This document shows positions 24,325 to 33,356 of a stretch of 62,199 bases of DNA, in pieces. The notes below the pieces were generated by a model that was not told where the DNA came from, ran no database searches, and saw only the letters and a program-made list of their open reading frames with translations. This stretch comes from Gemmiger sp. An87 (GTDB lineage Bacteria > Bacillota > Clostridia > Oscillospirales > Ruminococcaceae). How positions within the stretch are numbered: the first letter of the stretch is position 1; each line of letters starts with the position of its first letter. The DNA is taken from NCBI RefSeq assembly GCF_002159185.1, contig NZ_NFHD01000018.1, forward strand, positions 1-62,199, read 5' to 3'. The position numbers and the translations under genes were made by a program.

Positions 24325-25464
24325 ATGACAAAGGTAACATGCCTGAACCCCATTGCCAAGGTGGGACTGGAACGATTCGGCGCGGGATATCAGCTGGATG
24401 CCCCGCTGGAGGAAGCTCAGCTGGCGCTGGTGCGCAGCGCCGACATGCACGCCATGACGGCACCTGCCGGGTTACTGGCCGTGGCCCGGGCGGGAGCCGG
24501 TGTGAATAACATTCCGCTGGACGCGCTGGCAAAGCAGGGAACCGTGGTGTTCAATACCCCCGGTGCCAATGCCAACGGCGTAAAGGAATTGGTGCTGGCG
24601 GGAATGCTGCTGGCCGCTCGTGATGTGGTGGGCGGCGTGGAGTGGGTTCGCGCCAACCAGGCGGACCCGGACATCGCCAAGGACACCGAAAAAGCCAAAA
24701 AGCAGTTTGCCGGCGGTGAGATTCTGGGCAAGCGCCTGGGCATCATCGGTCTGGGCCATATCGGAGTAAAGGTGGCAAACGCCGCCCTGGCTCTGGGTAT
24801 GGAGGTCTGGGCTTACACCCTGCCGGAGGGCGACGGCACCATCCCCGGCTTGGCCCAGGAGGTTCACCTGCTGGATGGACCGGAAGAAATCTACGAAAGC
24901 TGCGATTACATTACGTTGCATCTGCCGCTGAACGACGCCACCTGTCAGATGATCAATGGGGCGGTGTTCGCAAAAATGAAGCCCGGTACGGTGCTGCTGA
25001 ACTTTTCCCGGGATAAACTGGTGGACGACGAGGCGCTGGCTCGGGCCATGGAGAAGGGGCTCGTTCGCCGTTACGTATCGGACTTTCCCAACCCGGCCGT
25101 GGTGCATCTGCCCGGCGCACTGGTGATTCCCCATCTGGGGGCTTCCACCGAGGAATCGGAGGACAATTGCGCCTGCATGGCAGTGGATCAGCTGAAGGCT
25201 TTTCTGGAGGAAGGCACCCTTCGCAATGCGGTGAATTACCCGGATTGCACGCTGGGCGCAAAAACCGCAGGTCCCCGGCTTTGTGTGCTGGGCGAAAATC
25301 TGGAGGAAGAGCAGCTGCTGGCACCCTGGAAGGTGCTGGCCCGCGCCGCCGCCCAAAAGGGAGAACGGTGCTGCCTGTTGGCCGATCTGGAAACCGAACC
25401 CACCCCCCAGCAGCTGGAGCAGCTTGCCGCACAGCCCGGTGTGCTGCGGGTACGGCTGATCTGA
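24325..25464 (+). CDS. serA: D-3-phosphoglycerate dehydrogenase SerA (short form)
   Basis: Encodes 379 residues; RBS GGGGGG before ATG 24325. NAD-binding motif LGIIGLGHIGVKVANAA (about residues 137-153); catalytic Arg in VARAGAGVNNIPLDAL (near 54-69) and His in VIPHLGASTEESEDN (near 270). The C-terminal 60-70 residues after the catalytic core are shorter than the regulatory domains of E. coli or long-form SerA and resemble a reduced ACT-like tail. Oxidises 3-phosphoglycerate to phosphohydroxypyruvate. Confidence 0.93.
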   Translation: MTKVTCLNPIAKVGLERFGAGYQLDAPLEEAQLALVRSADMHAMTAPAGLLAVARAGAGVNNIPLDALAKQGTVVFNTPGANANGVKELVLAGMLLAARDVVGGVEWVRANQADPDIAKDTEKAKKQFAGGEILGKRLGIIGLGHIGVKVANAALALGMEVWAYTLPEGDGTIPGLAQEVHLLDGPEEIYESCDYITLHLPLNDATCQMINGAVFAKMKPGTVLLNFSRDKLVDDEALARAMEKGLVRRYVSDFPNPAVVHLPGALVIPHLGASTEESEDNCACMAVDQLKAFLEEGTLRNAVNYPDCTLGAKTAGPRLCVLGENLEEEQLLAPWKVLARAAAQKGERCCLLADLETEPTPQQLEQLAAQPGVLRVRLI

Positions 25465-25485
25465 CCCAAGCAAAGGAGAAAAATC

Positions 25486-26799
25486 ATGCAGCGATGCACA
25501 AAACCCGCAGCCATGCTGCTGCCCGCCCCGGGTGTGGACCTGGAAAAATGGGCGGTGGTGGCCTGCGACCAATATACCTCGCAGCCGGACTACTGGCACA
25601 AGGTGCAGGAGCTGGTGGGGGATGCCCCCTCCACCCTGCGGCTGACCCTGCCGGAGATCTGGCTGGAAGAGCCGGATGCGCCCGAGCGGATTAAAACCAT
25701 CGGGCAGACCATGGAAGAATACCAGGAAAATGGCCTGCTCAGGCCCACCGCGCCCGGTATGATGCTGGTACGCCGTCAGATGGAAGGCGTGTCCGCGCCC
25801 CGCTGGGGTCTGGTGATGGCGGTGGACCTGGAGGCCTACGATTACCGGGAGGGTTCACGCTCCCTGATTCGGCCCACCGAGCGCACGGTGCCTGAGCGTA
25901 TTCCCGCCCGGCTGGCGGTGCGGGAGGCGGCCACGCTGGAGTTGCCCCACATCCTGCTTCTGATTGATGACCCGCAGCAGTCGGTGATTGAGCCGGTGGC
26001 GGCCGTTTGCAATGAACTGGAACAAGTTTACGATACACCGCTCATGCTGGGAGGCGGTCAGCTGACCGGTTGGTTTATCCCGGAGGGGGCGCTCACCGAG
26101 AAAATCCAACAGGCGCTGGAGGCGCTGGCTGCACCGGAACATTTGAGCAAACGTTATGGCGCTCCGGCGGATGCCCCGGCTCTGCAGTTTGCCACCGGCG
26201 ACGGCAACCATTCCATGGCAGCCGCCCGGGCCCGGTGGGAGCAGATTCGAGAGACCCTTACCCCACAGCAGCGGCTGGAGCATCCGGCCCGCTGGGCTCT
26301 GGCCGAGGTGGTGAACCTGCAGGACGAAAGTCTGGAAATTGAACCCATTCACCGCCTGGTAGCTGGAATAGACCCCAAAACAGTTCTGCAGGATGCGGTA
26401 AGCTATTTTTCCGCACAGGGTGTGCAGGCACAGCTTTTGAAGCAAGCGCCGGAAAGCGAAGACCCCTGGGCTATTCGCTGGGTGGCAGGGGAGAATACCG
26501 GTTGGCTATGCATCCGGCCCGGCGGACGCTGGGCGCTTCCGGTAGCGGCACTCCAGGCATTCCTGGACGATCGGATGCCTCATTGGCAGGGAGCAAAGCC
26601 GGATTATATCCACGGCGAAGAGACGCTGCGCGCCCTTTGCACCGGTGCACAGAGTATTGGTTTTGTACTGCCGGAATTCCGCAAGGAGGATTTGTTCCGA
26701 GGCGTGGTGCTGGATGGCGTTTTACCCCGCAAGACCTTTTCCATGGGCCGTGCGCAGGACAAGCGTTATTACATGGAGGCCCGGCGTATTATGCCGTGA
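25486..26799 (+). CDS. DUF1015 family protein
   Basis: Encodes 437 residues; GCAAAGGAGAA lies ahead of ATG 25486. It has the DUF1015 hallmarks VACDQYTSQPDYW near the start, FATGDGNHSMAAARARWEQ around residue 238, and a C-terminal ARRIMP. DUF1015 genes commonly sit beside serA/serC in Firmicutes, as here (21-base gap), suggesting a role linked to serine metabolism that is not established. No catalytic residues can be named. Confidence 0.9.
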   Translation: MQRCTKPAAMLLPAPGVDLEKWAVVACDQYTSQPDYWHKVQELVGDAPSTLRLTLPEIWLEEPDAPERIKTIGQTMEEYQENGLLRPTAPGMMLVRRQMEGVSAPRWGLVMAVDLEAYDYREGSRSLIRPTERTVPERIPARLAVREAATLELPHILLLIDDPQQSVIEPVAAVCNELEQVYDTPLMLGGGQLTGWFIPEGALTEKIQQALEALAAPEHLSKRYGAPADAPALQFATGDGNHSMAAARARWEQIRETLTPQQRLEHPARWALAEVVNLQDESLEIEPIHRLVAGIDPKTVLQDAVSYFSAQGVQAQLLKQAPESEDPWAIRWVAGENTGWLCIRPGGRWALPVAALQAFLDDRMPHWQGAKPDYIHGEETLRALCTGAQSIGFVLPEFRKEDLFRGVVLDGVLPRKTFSMGRAQDKRYYMEARRIMP

Positions 26800-26867
26800 C
26801 CGGAAAAACGCGCCAACCGCATCTTCGGATGCGTAATTCATAGGGAATGTGGAATAAGTGAGAAACG

Positions 26868-26903
26868 AAAAACAGGGCACCCGCCGCGGCGGGTGCCCTG
26901 TTC
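26868..26903 (-). terminator. Bidirectional terminator between DUF1015 and guaB genes
   Basis: ACAGGGCACCCGCC and GGCGGGTGCCCTGT form a 14-bp near-perfect palindrome. On the minus strand TTTTTCGTTT follows; on the plus strand TTCGTTTG. Confidence 0.9.
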
Positions 26904-26914
26904 GTTTGTTCAGC

Positions 26915-28417
26915 TTAGTTGTTGGGGTTATTCTTCAGGATAACGTCATGGCTGCCGCCCTCCACGATGCTGGTGGAGGAAACCACGGTCAGGCGGGCCT
27001 TCTCCTGCAGCTCAGGAATGGTCAGCGCACCGCAGTTGCACATGGTGCTGCGGATCTTGTACAGGGTGGTGCCCACACCGTCGGCCAGGCTGCCGGCGTA
27101 GGGAACATAGCTGTCCACGCCTTCCTCGAAGCTCAGCTTGGTGGCGCCGCCCAGGTCGTAACGCTGCCAGTTGCGGGCGCGGTTGGAACCCTCGCCCCAG
27201 TACTCCTTCACGTAGCTGCCGTTGATGCGCAGCTTGTTGGTCGGGCTCTCATCGAAGCGGGCGAAGTAACGGCCCAGCATCACGAAGTCAGCGCCCATGG
27301 CCAGAGCCAGGGTCATGTGGTAGTCGTGTACGATGCCGCCGTCGGAGCAGATGGGAATGTAGATGCCGGTCTCCTTGTAGTACTCGTCACGAGCCGCAGC
27401 AACCTCGATTACGGCAGTGGCCTGGCCACGGCCGATGCCCTTGGTCTCGCGGGTGATGCAGATGGAGCCGCCGCCGATGCCGACCTTGATGAAGTCCGCG
27501 CCGGCCTGCGCCAGGAAACGGAAGCCCTCACGATCCACCACGTTGCCGGCGCCAACCTTTACCTTGTCGCCGTAGCGCTCACGAATCCAGGCAATGGTGC
27601 GGCTCTGCCACTCGGAGAAGCCCTCGGAGGAGTCGATGCACAGCACATCCACACCGGCCTCAATCAGAGCGGGAACACGCTCGGCGTAGTCACGGGTATT
27701 GATACCGGCGCCCACCACATAGCTCTTGTTGGCGTCCAGCAGCTCGTTCACGTTTTCCTTGTGGCTGTCGTAATCCTTGCGGAAAACCATGTATTTCAGG
27801 TGGCCCTCAGCATCCACCAGGGGCAGGGAGTTGATCTTGTTGTCCCAGATGATGTCGTTGGCTTCCTTCAGAGTGGTGGTCTCGGGAGCGTAGACCAGCT
27901 TTTCCATGGGAGTCATGAAATTGGCCACAGGCTCGTCCATGGACATACGGCTGACGCGGTAGTCGCGGCTGGCCACGATGCCCAGCAGCTTGCCGTTGGG
28001 GGTGCCGTCCTCAGTGATGGCAACGGTGGAGTGGCCGGTCTTTTCCTTCAGGTCCAGAACATCCGCCAGGGTAGCGGTGGGCTTCAGGTTGGAATCGCTG
28101 GTTACAAAGCCCTTCTTGTAGCTCTTAACGCGGGCGACCATGGCCGCCTCGTCATCCACAGACTGAGAACCGTAAATAAAGGATACGCCGCCCTGCTTTG
28201 CCAGCGCAATGGCCAGGCGCTCACCGGAAACCGACTGCATGATGGCGCTTACCATGGGGATGTTCATGGTGAGGGGGCATTCCTCCTCGCCCTTGCGGTA
28301 CTTAACCAGCGGTGTTTTCAGGCTCACAGCGTCCGGTACACAGGCGGAGGAAGAGTAACCGGGTACCAGCAGGTACTCGCCAAACGTGCGGGAAGGTTCC
28401 TCAAAATAATAAGCCAT
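26915..28417 (-). CDS. guaB: IMP dehydrogenase
   Basis: Encodes 500 residues. The ATG at 28417 has AAAGGAG nine bases upstream on the minus strand, whereas the longer frame to 28606 crosses the promoter. The TIM barrel is split by two CBS domains (about residues 105-225). Substrate and catalytic loops: [33 protein letters not shown], and [20 protein letters not shown] with the catalytic Cys. The loop differs from the classical GPGSICTTR by extra Gly and C-I-T-R, a variant seen in part of the Firmicutes. It oxidises IMP to XMP in guanine nucleotide synthesis. Monocistronic. Confidence 0.95.
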   Translation of the reverse strand: MAYYFEEPSRTFGEYLLVPGYSSSACVPDAVSLKTPLVKYRKGEEECPLTMNIPMVSAIMQSVSGERLAIALAKQGGVSFIYGSQSVDDEAAMVARVKSYKKGFVTSDSNLKPTATLADVLDLKEKTGHSTVAITEDGTPNGKLLGIVASRDYRVSRMSMDEPVANFMTPMEKLVYAPETTTLKEANDIIWDNKINSLPLVDAEGHLKYMVFRKDYDSHKENVNELLDANKSYVVGAGINTRDYAERVPALIEAGVDVLCIDSSEGFSEWQSRTIAWIRERYGDKVKVGAGNVVDREGFRFLAQAGADFIKVGIGGGSICITRETKGIGRGQATAVIEVAAARDEYYKETGIYIPICSDGGIVHDYHMTLALAMGADFVMLGRYFARFDESPTNKLRINGSYVKEYWGEGSNRARNWQRYDLGGATKLSFEEGVDSYVPYAGSLADGVGTTLYKIRSTMCNCGALTIPELQEKARLTVVSSTSIVEGGSHDVILKNNPNN

Positions 28418-28471
28418 ATTCCTTGTCTCCTTTGCAATTACAATTCTCCAGCAAAACGCTTCGTTCCTTTT

Positions 28472-28500
28472 ATTATAAGGCAGAATCGCCTTTCTAACAA
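28472..28500 (-). promoter_or_regulatory. Promoter of guaB
   Basis: On the minus strand TTGTTA (28495-28500), 17-base spacer, TATAAT (28472-28477). Confidence 0.85.
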
Positions 28501-28518
28501 GAACAACGCGGGCATTTG

Positions 28519-28546
28519 CGGCACAAATTTGCACAAAGCTTGTGCC
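28519..28546. promoter_or_regulatory. GCACAA repeats upstream of the guaB promoter
   Basis: GCACAAATTT (28521-28530) and GCACAAAGCT (28531-28540) are direct repeats, and TTGTGC (28540-28545) is the inverted match. They lie just upstream of the -35 and may bind a regulator. No factor can be named. Confidence 0.3.
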
Positions 28547-28728
28547 CTGCGACCCTGCGTGCCGGGTGGTTTTAAAAAGTGTATCACATTTGGCCGAAAA
28601 ATACAAAATGCACCGCCGCCAAACTTTTCAAACCCCGAACCGGGAAAACCGGCAATATGTCAAAAAACGGGCCGAAGTATGACTTATCTTGGTGGAAATT
28701 TACCAAGGTAAAGCGAAAATTCTTTGGA

Positions 28729-29730
28729 TCAGTCTCCCCAGAAACGGCTGCGTTCCTGATCGGTAAGTGCAGCGGCAAAGTCTGCTTTCAACTGCAAAAA
28801 GTCCTCCAGATCATACAGTACCCTGTAAAGTAGTGCACGGTTTTCGAACTCGGCGCGGCTTTGGGGGAGAGGTTCGTCACGCATGGCGGTTTGCATGCCG
28901 TGCAGCTGCTGCAGCAGTGCGGAGGCGTTGTTGTGTTCGTGGAAGGAGCGGCTGATATCCTCCAGCAGAGCAGCGATGCTCAGAGCCTGTTCAGGCACTT
29001 GATCCAGTCGGTGAATGTTATCGTAAATGCGGCGCAGCACCGTCAACTGGCGCTGGCGCATGGTCACATAGTTTACAAAATACCATTGGTCACTGAGCAG
29101 CGCATTGCCCTGATTTTCCCGGGCCTTGCGGGCGAGTCCCTCCAGCTGCTGTTCCAGCGGGGCGAAACAAGCGTCAGTATAATCCTGCTTGCTGCGGGTC
29201 AGCAGTCGGTCTGCCATCCGCTGCAGGATGTCCCGGAAGGCCTGCTCCACCTGGGCCTGACTCTGGCGGATGGTCTTCGCTGCACCCGGCATATACAGGT
29301 TGACCAGTATGCCGATGCCGGCGCCAATCAAAAGCAAAAGCAGCTCGTTTCGCAGCCAGAACAGGTTGATGGTACGTTCTGCATACAGGTGCAGCACCAG
29401 CACGGTGTTCATCACCAGCGCCTCCTGCAGGCCGAACCACTGGCAAAAGGCGGCAAACAACAGCAGAAACAGCCCAAAGGCGATCAGATGATAGCCCAGC
29501 ACAGAAAAGCAGCAGAAGGCCAATGCCATTGCAACGAAAAAGGCGGCAAAACGCCGGACTACCAGTGTAAGGGTCTGCTTGCGGGTGGTCTGGATGCTCA
29601 GAATGGCGATCACTCCGGCGGAGGTGCTGTAGGAAAGCCCCAGCAGAGCCGCAAAAACGCTGGCAAGCAGCCCGCCCAGGGCATATTTTGCCACACGCAG
29701 CGGAGCCAGCCGGGAAAAAACGGCAGACAT
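28729..29730 (-). CDS. Aromatic acid exporter (ArAE/FUSC-like) family protein
   Basis: Encodes 333 residues; minus-strand GAAAAGGAGCGTTTGCC before the ATG at 29730. The N-terminal half has about five transmembrane segments (ALGGLLASVFAALLGLSYST, FAAFFVAMALAFCCFSVLGY, LIGAGIGILVNLYMPG). The C-terminal half (about residues 160-333) is a helical cytoplasmic domain with Q-rich heptads (ILQRMADRLLTRS...LEQQLEGLARKARENQ). This is the architecture of Firmicute YgaE/DUF939 proteins related to AaeB and FUSC. Substrate unknown. Confidence 0.82.
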   Translation of the reverse strand: MSAVFSRLAPLRVAKYALGGLLASVFAALLGLSYSTSAGVIAILSIQTTRKQTLTLVVRRFAAFFVAMALAFCCFSVLGYHLIAFGLFLLLFAAFCQWFGLQEALVMNTVLVLHLYAERTINLFWLRNELLLLLIGAGIGILVNLYMPGAAKTIRQSQAQVEQAFRDILQRMADRLLTRSKQDYTDACFAPLEQQLEGLARKARENQGNALLSDQWYFVNYVTMRQRQLTVLRRIYDNIHRLDQVPEQALSIAALLEDISRSFHEHNNASALLQQLHGMQTAMRDEPLPQSRAEFENRALLYRVLYDLEDFLQLKADFAAALTDQERSRFWGD

Positions 29731-29777
29731 GGCAAACGCTCCTTTTCATCTGGGGCAAAAGACCCCTTGCTGCTTTT

Positions 29778-29806
29778 ATCATACCGTTTACGGCACGGTG
29801 GTACAA
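29778..29806 (-). promoter_or_regulatory. Promoter of the ArAE-family gene
   Basis: On the minus strand TTGTAC (29801-29806), 17-base spacer, TATGAT (29778-29783), 48 bases before the start codon. Confidence 0.65.
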
Positions 29807-29817
29807 GGGAAAAGAGA

Positions 29818-29976
29818 CAAAAACAAACTCCACCGCCCAACAACAGGCGGTGGAGCTTGCCACAGGAATTTCGAGACGCCCTGCTCAGCCGGATCAAAGA
29901 ACCGCTAGGGGGGCGGAAGGAGGAGATGAACCGGAGACGTCTCACAACACATGAAAAAGGGGTGTAACTTTCTTGC
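29818..29976 (-). ncRNA. Candidate CU-rich small RNA
   Basis: An isolated transcription unit of about 160 bases. A consensus minus-strand promoter (29983-30011) reads into a sequence with no plausible ORF and ends at a strong terminator: CTCCACCGCC/GGCGGTGGAG, then TTTGTTTTTG. GAGACG (5' side) can pair with CGTCTC (3' side), with CCGGTTCA opposite TGATCCGG just inside, leaving an exposed CU-rich stretch TCTCCTCCTTCCGCCCCCC that complements Shine-Dalgarno sites. It could act in trans by blocking ribosome binding. Alternatively it is a terminated leader of the exporter gene 88 bases further on, which has its own promoter. Confidence 0.5.
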
Positions 29977-29982
29977 AACTAA

Positions 29983-30011
29983 ATTGTAACCCTTTTGACA
30001 TCTTCTGTCAA
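29983..30011 (-). promoter_or_regulatory. Near-consensus promoter of the candidate small RNA
   Basis: On the minus strand TTGACA (30006-30011), 17-base spacer, TACAAT (29983-29988). It is followed by no open reading frame. Confidence 0.85.
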
Positions 30012-30062
30012 TGGGGTAATTGTGAATAAATTGAAAACAATTCACAGGGAAGTACAAGGAAT

Positions 30063-30110
30063 TAAGAAAAAAGAACCGCTCTGGGAGTTTTGATGCCCCC
30101 GGAGCGGCTG
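30063..30110 (-). terminator. Intrinsic terminator of the HD-domain gene
   Basis: On the minus strand AGCCGCTC and GAGCGGTT pair, with GGGGGC opposite TCCC inside, and TTCTTTTTTC follows. Confidence 0.8.
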
Positions 30111-30111
30111 T

Positions 30112-30612
30112 TTAGTTGTCGTTGGCTGCCGCGAGGCCCAGACGGGAAAAGTCCGGGCGATAGAGCAGGATGGAAAACACCTCAAAGCAAGCACAGATTT
30201 TGTCTGCACAGGTCACCACAACGCTCTCCGCAAAGCGGGGAGGGGTGAGGTTCAACGGAAACATGTGCTTTTCAATGATATCCCGCTCAATGCAGTTCAG
30301 TTCAAAATCCCGGCTGGCGTTGTCCAGGGCCCGGCGGGCGTGGTGGAAGCCATGCCAGCGGTGACTTTCATCCTTTTCGTGCCAGTCATATAAAAAGTAG
30401 TCGTGCAGCAAAGCGCCGCGCACCAGGCTGCGCAGGTCCAGCCGAAGGCCCAGCCGCAGAACGATCCACAGGCTCAGATACGCTACGGCCAGTGAATGGT
30501 CGAAGCAGGTTACGCTGCCGTGCTGGATGAACTGCTGCTCCAGCTGCATTCCAGGGGAATTCAGAATGGCGCGCCCGTGGGCCAAAAGCAGAGATTCGAT
30601 GGTTTGGTGCAT
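30112..30612 (-). CDS. HD-domain metal-dependent hydrolase
   Basis: Encodes 166 residues. The ATG at 30612 has AAAGGAG ten bases upstream; the longer frame to 30714 crosses the promoter. The HD signature is visible: CFDHSLAVAYLSL (His), RGALLHDYFLYDWHEKDESH (His-Asp), HGFHHARRALDN (His), and a late Asp in VVVTCADKICACFEV. Such proteins hydrolyse phosphoesters of nucleotides or related compounds; the substrate is unknown. Confidence 0.85.
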   Translation of the reverse strand: MHQTIESLLLAHGRAILNSPGMQLEQQFIQHGSVTCFDHSLAVAYLSLWIVLRLGLRLDLRSLVRGALLHDYFLYDWHEKDESHRWHGFHHARRALDNASRDFELNCIERDIIEKHMFPLNLTPPRFAESVVVTCADKICACFEVFSILLYRPDFSRLGLAAANDN

Positions 30613-30669
30613 TGGAAACACGCTCCTTTCCGGTGGGCGGCGAGATACTTCGCACCCTGTTCTATTATT

Positions 30670-30698
30670 ATCATAGGCGTAAGATAGGAAGGAAACAA
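30670..30698 (-). promoter_or_regulatory. Promoter of the HD-domain gene
   Basis: On the minus strand TTGTTT (30693-30698), 17-base spacer, TATGAT (30670-30675). Confidence 0.65.
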
Positions 30699-30756
30699 GG
30701 GGCAATTTGCACAAAAATGCACGGAATGAGACGTGATTGCAGCAGTGCGTGCAAAG

Positions 30757-30781
30757 AAAAAGCGAGGGAACGCCCTCGCTT
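30757..30781 (-). terminator. Intrinsic terminator of the PAP2 gene
   Basis: On the minus strand GCGAGGG-CGTT-CCCTCGC followed by TTTTTC. Confidence 0.9.
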
Positions 30782-30792
30782 TTAAAAAGTTG

Positions 30793-31473
30793 TTATGTAT
30801 CGCACCTCAGGCCGCCTTGTTGGCAAGGCGGCGCAATTTCCGGAAAGATCTTTTCCCAGTTGATGCGGTAGGCGGGAATCATCAATACCAGACTCAACGC
30901 TGCACCGGCCACCACATCGATTACGGAATGCTGGCGTAAAAACAGGGTGGACAGAGTAATCAGGATGGTCATGGTCCAGATCAGCGCATGTACCGGCAAA
31001 TTGCCCCGGAACAGCTTGCAGCGCAGCCCCACAATAGCAATGGAGACGGTGCTGGAAATGTGGATGGACGGGCAGACATTGGTGGGGGTGTCGATACTGC
31101 GCAGCAGCTCCACCAGCTGGCACAAAACATTCTGCCGCTGGATCGGTTCGCGCAGGTCAAGGCCGTTGGGCCAGACCAGATAGGTCAGCATGGCCAGTGT
31201 CATGCCCACGAACATGATGAAGCACAGGCGGCAGTAATCAGTTTTGTCCTTGAAAAACAGATACAGCATGGTGCCGGGCATCCAAAGATACCACAGGCAA
31301 TAGGGGATCACGAACCACTCGTTGAAAGGGATCAGATCGTCGATGAAACAATGGATGATGGTGTATTCCGGGTCCAGCTGTTCCAGGCTGAAAAAGCCGA
31401 ACAGATAGAATGCCCAGTACCCCATCAGCCAGGCATGCGGGTTTTTGCGCAGCCAGGAAAGGGCAGAATGCAT
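30793..31473 (-). CDS. PAP2-family membrane phosphatase
   Basis: Encodes 226 residues; start ATG 31473. About six transmembrane segments. The PAP2 catalytic elements are CPSIHISSTVSIA (second motif, S-x-H) and RQHSVIDVVAGAAL (third motif, H-x3-D). The first motif is degenerate, as in the PAP2 subclass related to inositol phosphorylceramide synthase (FKDKTDYCRL occupies that place). Probably dephosphorylates a lipid phosphate at the membrane. Its promoter has extended -10 TGCTATAAT at 31537-31545. Confidence 0.82.
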   Translation of the reverse strand: MHSALSWLRKNPHAWLMGYWAFYLFGFFSLEQLDPEYTIIHCFIDDLIPFNEWFVIPYCLWYLWMPGTMLYLFFKDKTDYCRLCFIMFVGMTLAMLTYLVWPNGLDLREPIQRQNVLCQLVELLRSIDTPTNVCPSIHISSTVSIAIVGLRCKLFRGNLPVHALIWTMTILITLSTLFLRQHSVIDVVAGAALSLVLMIPAYRINWEKIFPEIAPPCQQGGLRCDT

Positions 31474-31536
31474 GGGCAGTTACCTCACAAAATATAGAAT
31501 CAAAACAGCCGGCAAAACGAGCCGACGAACGTTTTC

Positions 31537-31545
31537 ATTATAGCA
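31537..31545 (-). promoter_or_regulatory. Extended -10 promoter of the PAP2 gene
   Basis: On the minus strand TGCTATAAT; no strong -35 at 17 bases. Confidence 0.5.
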
Positions 31546-31598
31546 CACTGTGTCGAAAAACGAAGCGCCACTGCATGAATTGCAGCAAAAGAATCACG

Positions 31599-31625
31599 AA
31601 AAACGGGCGGCCCGAAGCCGCCCGC
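31599..31625 (-). terminator. Intrinsic terminator of the PucR-family gene
   Basis: On the minus strand CGGGCGGC-TTCGG-GCCGCCCG followed by TTTTTCG. Confidence 0.9.
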
Positions 31626-31640
31626 AGCGATTGAATTCCA

Positions 31641-33203
31641 TTACTTTTCCAGCAGCCGGTACAGTGCCACCGCTTCATACAAGGCGGTGAGCTCAGGCAG
31701 CTTGTCCGGGGTGTGGCCCAGCCGGTGGGTGATCTGCTGGTAGCGGTACTTTACCGTGTTTTTGTGCAAAAACAGCTGCTGGGCACAGCGGGCAATGTTC
31801 TGGTCCGCATCCAGCAGGTAGACCGCCAGCGTATCCACCAGAGGCAGCTCCTCGGAAGAGCTGTGCAGCGGGGCCAGCACCGCCCGGCAGCGGGTCACGC
31901 TGGCCTCATCCTGTACCAGGTCGTTTTTGCAGTGCAGCGCAAAATCGATTTCACCCAGGGTATGCACCGTGCGGGTGGGCCAGATGGTCTGCGCGCTGGG
32001 CAGGCCCTCGCTGCTGCGCAGGAAGGCAGCCCGCACCTGGGCGGTGTTTTCCAGGCCTTGGCAGCATACAAAGCCGGCGCCCAGACCCTCGGACTTTAAC
32101 TGTGCATCCAGCTGAGCAGCCAGCGCTTCGCCTTCGGGGCCGAACACGCCGTTATCCGCCAGAACAATCACGAAGTCCTGGTAGCTGCCTGCAATGGCCG
32201 CCTGGCAGTGGGGCTCCAGAAGCTGGGAAGCAATGGTGGGCACCCGGCGCAGAAATTCCTCCCGGCAGGCCGGGTCCAGCGGGCTGAGCATCCACATGCA
32301 GTGGATGGAGGCCACATTCAGCCGGAACAGAGCGGCCAGACGGCGCATCTTGATGGGCTCATCCCGCAGGATGGCCCGTACCAGCTCTTCAATGGCCAAT
32401 TCGGCATGCTTCAGGCTCCACAGATTCAGCGCCAGCTGCATCACGTCCTGGGCCTGCTGCTGCACCTCGTTGCTCAGCGGCTGGCCCGCCTTCAGCAGGC
32501 ACAGCTCCATGGGGGCCGCGTCGCCGGGGTCGATGGTCAGGCGGCAGCACTGGTCTGCGTTGCCCTGACGTGCCTGAATCAGCAGGTCGGTCATATCTGT
32601 CTGGGAACCCCGGGGCCAGGCGCAGGCGCCCAGCAGCTGGCCGGTGCTGTCCAGCAAAAGCACGGTGGCTCGCAGCCGGTCACTGAGCAGCTGAAGCACG
32701 GTGTCCACTGTGCGCTGGTGCTCCGGCAGCAGGGTCATGTGCTCCAGAATATCTCCCAGAAGATGAGTGTTGTCCGCCTGATCCCGCAGGATGGCATCCA
32801 TCACGTCGCCGATTACTTCGCTGTAGCGCAGTTCCATACGGGGCGGCATTACCAGCAGCGGAAAATCCAGCTCCTGGGCAAGCGTTACCAGCGCGGGGTC
32901 CACCTGGGGCATCACGGTGCCCACATAATACAGCACCAGACCGGCCTGTCCCACCTGGGCCAGAGCGCGAAGACATTCGCACTGGGCGTTCACATTGGTG
33001 GGGATGGAAGAAAAGCAGGTGAGAACCAGCTCGCCGCCGGCAAAACGGCCCGCTGTTTCATTCTGCTGGTGCAGGGTTTCCGTGCCGATGTATTCCAGCA
33101 CGTTCACCGAGGTGATGGGCCGGTCCAGATTGTCGAAGCCGGTCAGCAGGGTGGCCTGGCGCAAGCTGGGCAGTACCAGCGCCTGTTTTAACGTAACGCT
33201 CAT
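31641..33203 (-). CDS. PucR-family transcriptional regulator
   Basis: Encodes 520 residues; minus-strand GGAGGG before the ATG at 33203. N-terminal PucR ligand domain (about residues 1-125: VTLKQALVLPSLRQATLLTG, ITSVNVLEYI). A central GAF/GGDEF-like region follows (about 170-420). The C-terminal HTH_30 domain (DTLAVYLLDADQNIARCAQQLFLHKNTVKYR, helices about residues 455-515) binds DNA. PucR regulators activate purine or other nitrogen-compound catabolism; no such operon is next to it, so its target is unknown. Confidence 0.9.
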   Translation of the reverse strand: MSVTLKQALVLPSLRQATLLTGFDNLDRPITSVNVLEYIGTETLHQQNETAGRFAGGELVLTCFSSIPTNVNAQCECLRALAQVGQAGLVLYYVGTVMPQVDPALVTLAQELDFPLLVMPPRMELRYSEVIGDVMDAILRDQADNTHLLGDILEHMTLLPEHQRTVDTVLQLLSDRLRATVLLLDSTGQLLGACAWPRGSQTDMTDLLIQARQGNADQCCRLTIDPGDAAPMELCLLKAGQPLSNEVQQQAQDVMQLALNLWSLKHAELAIEELVRAILRDEPIKMRRLAALFRLNVASIHCMWMLSPLDPACREEFLRRVPTIASQLLEPHCQAAIAGSYQDFVIVLADNGVFGPEGEALAAQLDAQLKSEGLGAGFVCCQGLENTAQVRAAFLRSSEGLPSAQTIWPTRTVHTLGEIDFALHCKNDLVQDEASVTRCRAVLAPLHSSSEELPLVDTLAVYLLDADQNIARCAQQLFLHKNTVKYRYQQITHRLGHTPDKLPELTALYEAVALYRLLEK

Positions 33204-33291
33204 GAGGGGTCCCTCCAGGATAGGAATGATATGCGCAGGGGTTCCGCGCGGTGGTGCTCAGGCCGTGCCGGCCAGGCAGGCAAACAAGCAC

Positions 33292-33342
33292 AAAAAGCCC
33301 TTACTGCCGGCGGGCATCGGCCTGCCGGGCAATAAAGGGCTT
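33292..33342 (-). terminator. Intrinsic terminator of the MarR-family gene
   Basis: On the minus strand AAGCCCTTTATTGCCCGGC and GCCGGCAGTAAGGGCTT pair and are followed by TTTTGTG. Confidence 0.8.
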
Positions 33343-33356
33343 GACGGTCAGTCGAA

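Noticed and set aside
29907-29967. Plus-strand AAGGAGG followed by a 13-codon ORF.
   Set aside because: It has no promoter and is the complement of the CU-rich part of the minus-strand RNA, which has both promoter and terminator.
29818-29976. 6S RNA.
   Set aside because: The 5' and 3' ends do not pair and no large central bubble flanked by long helices can be drawn.
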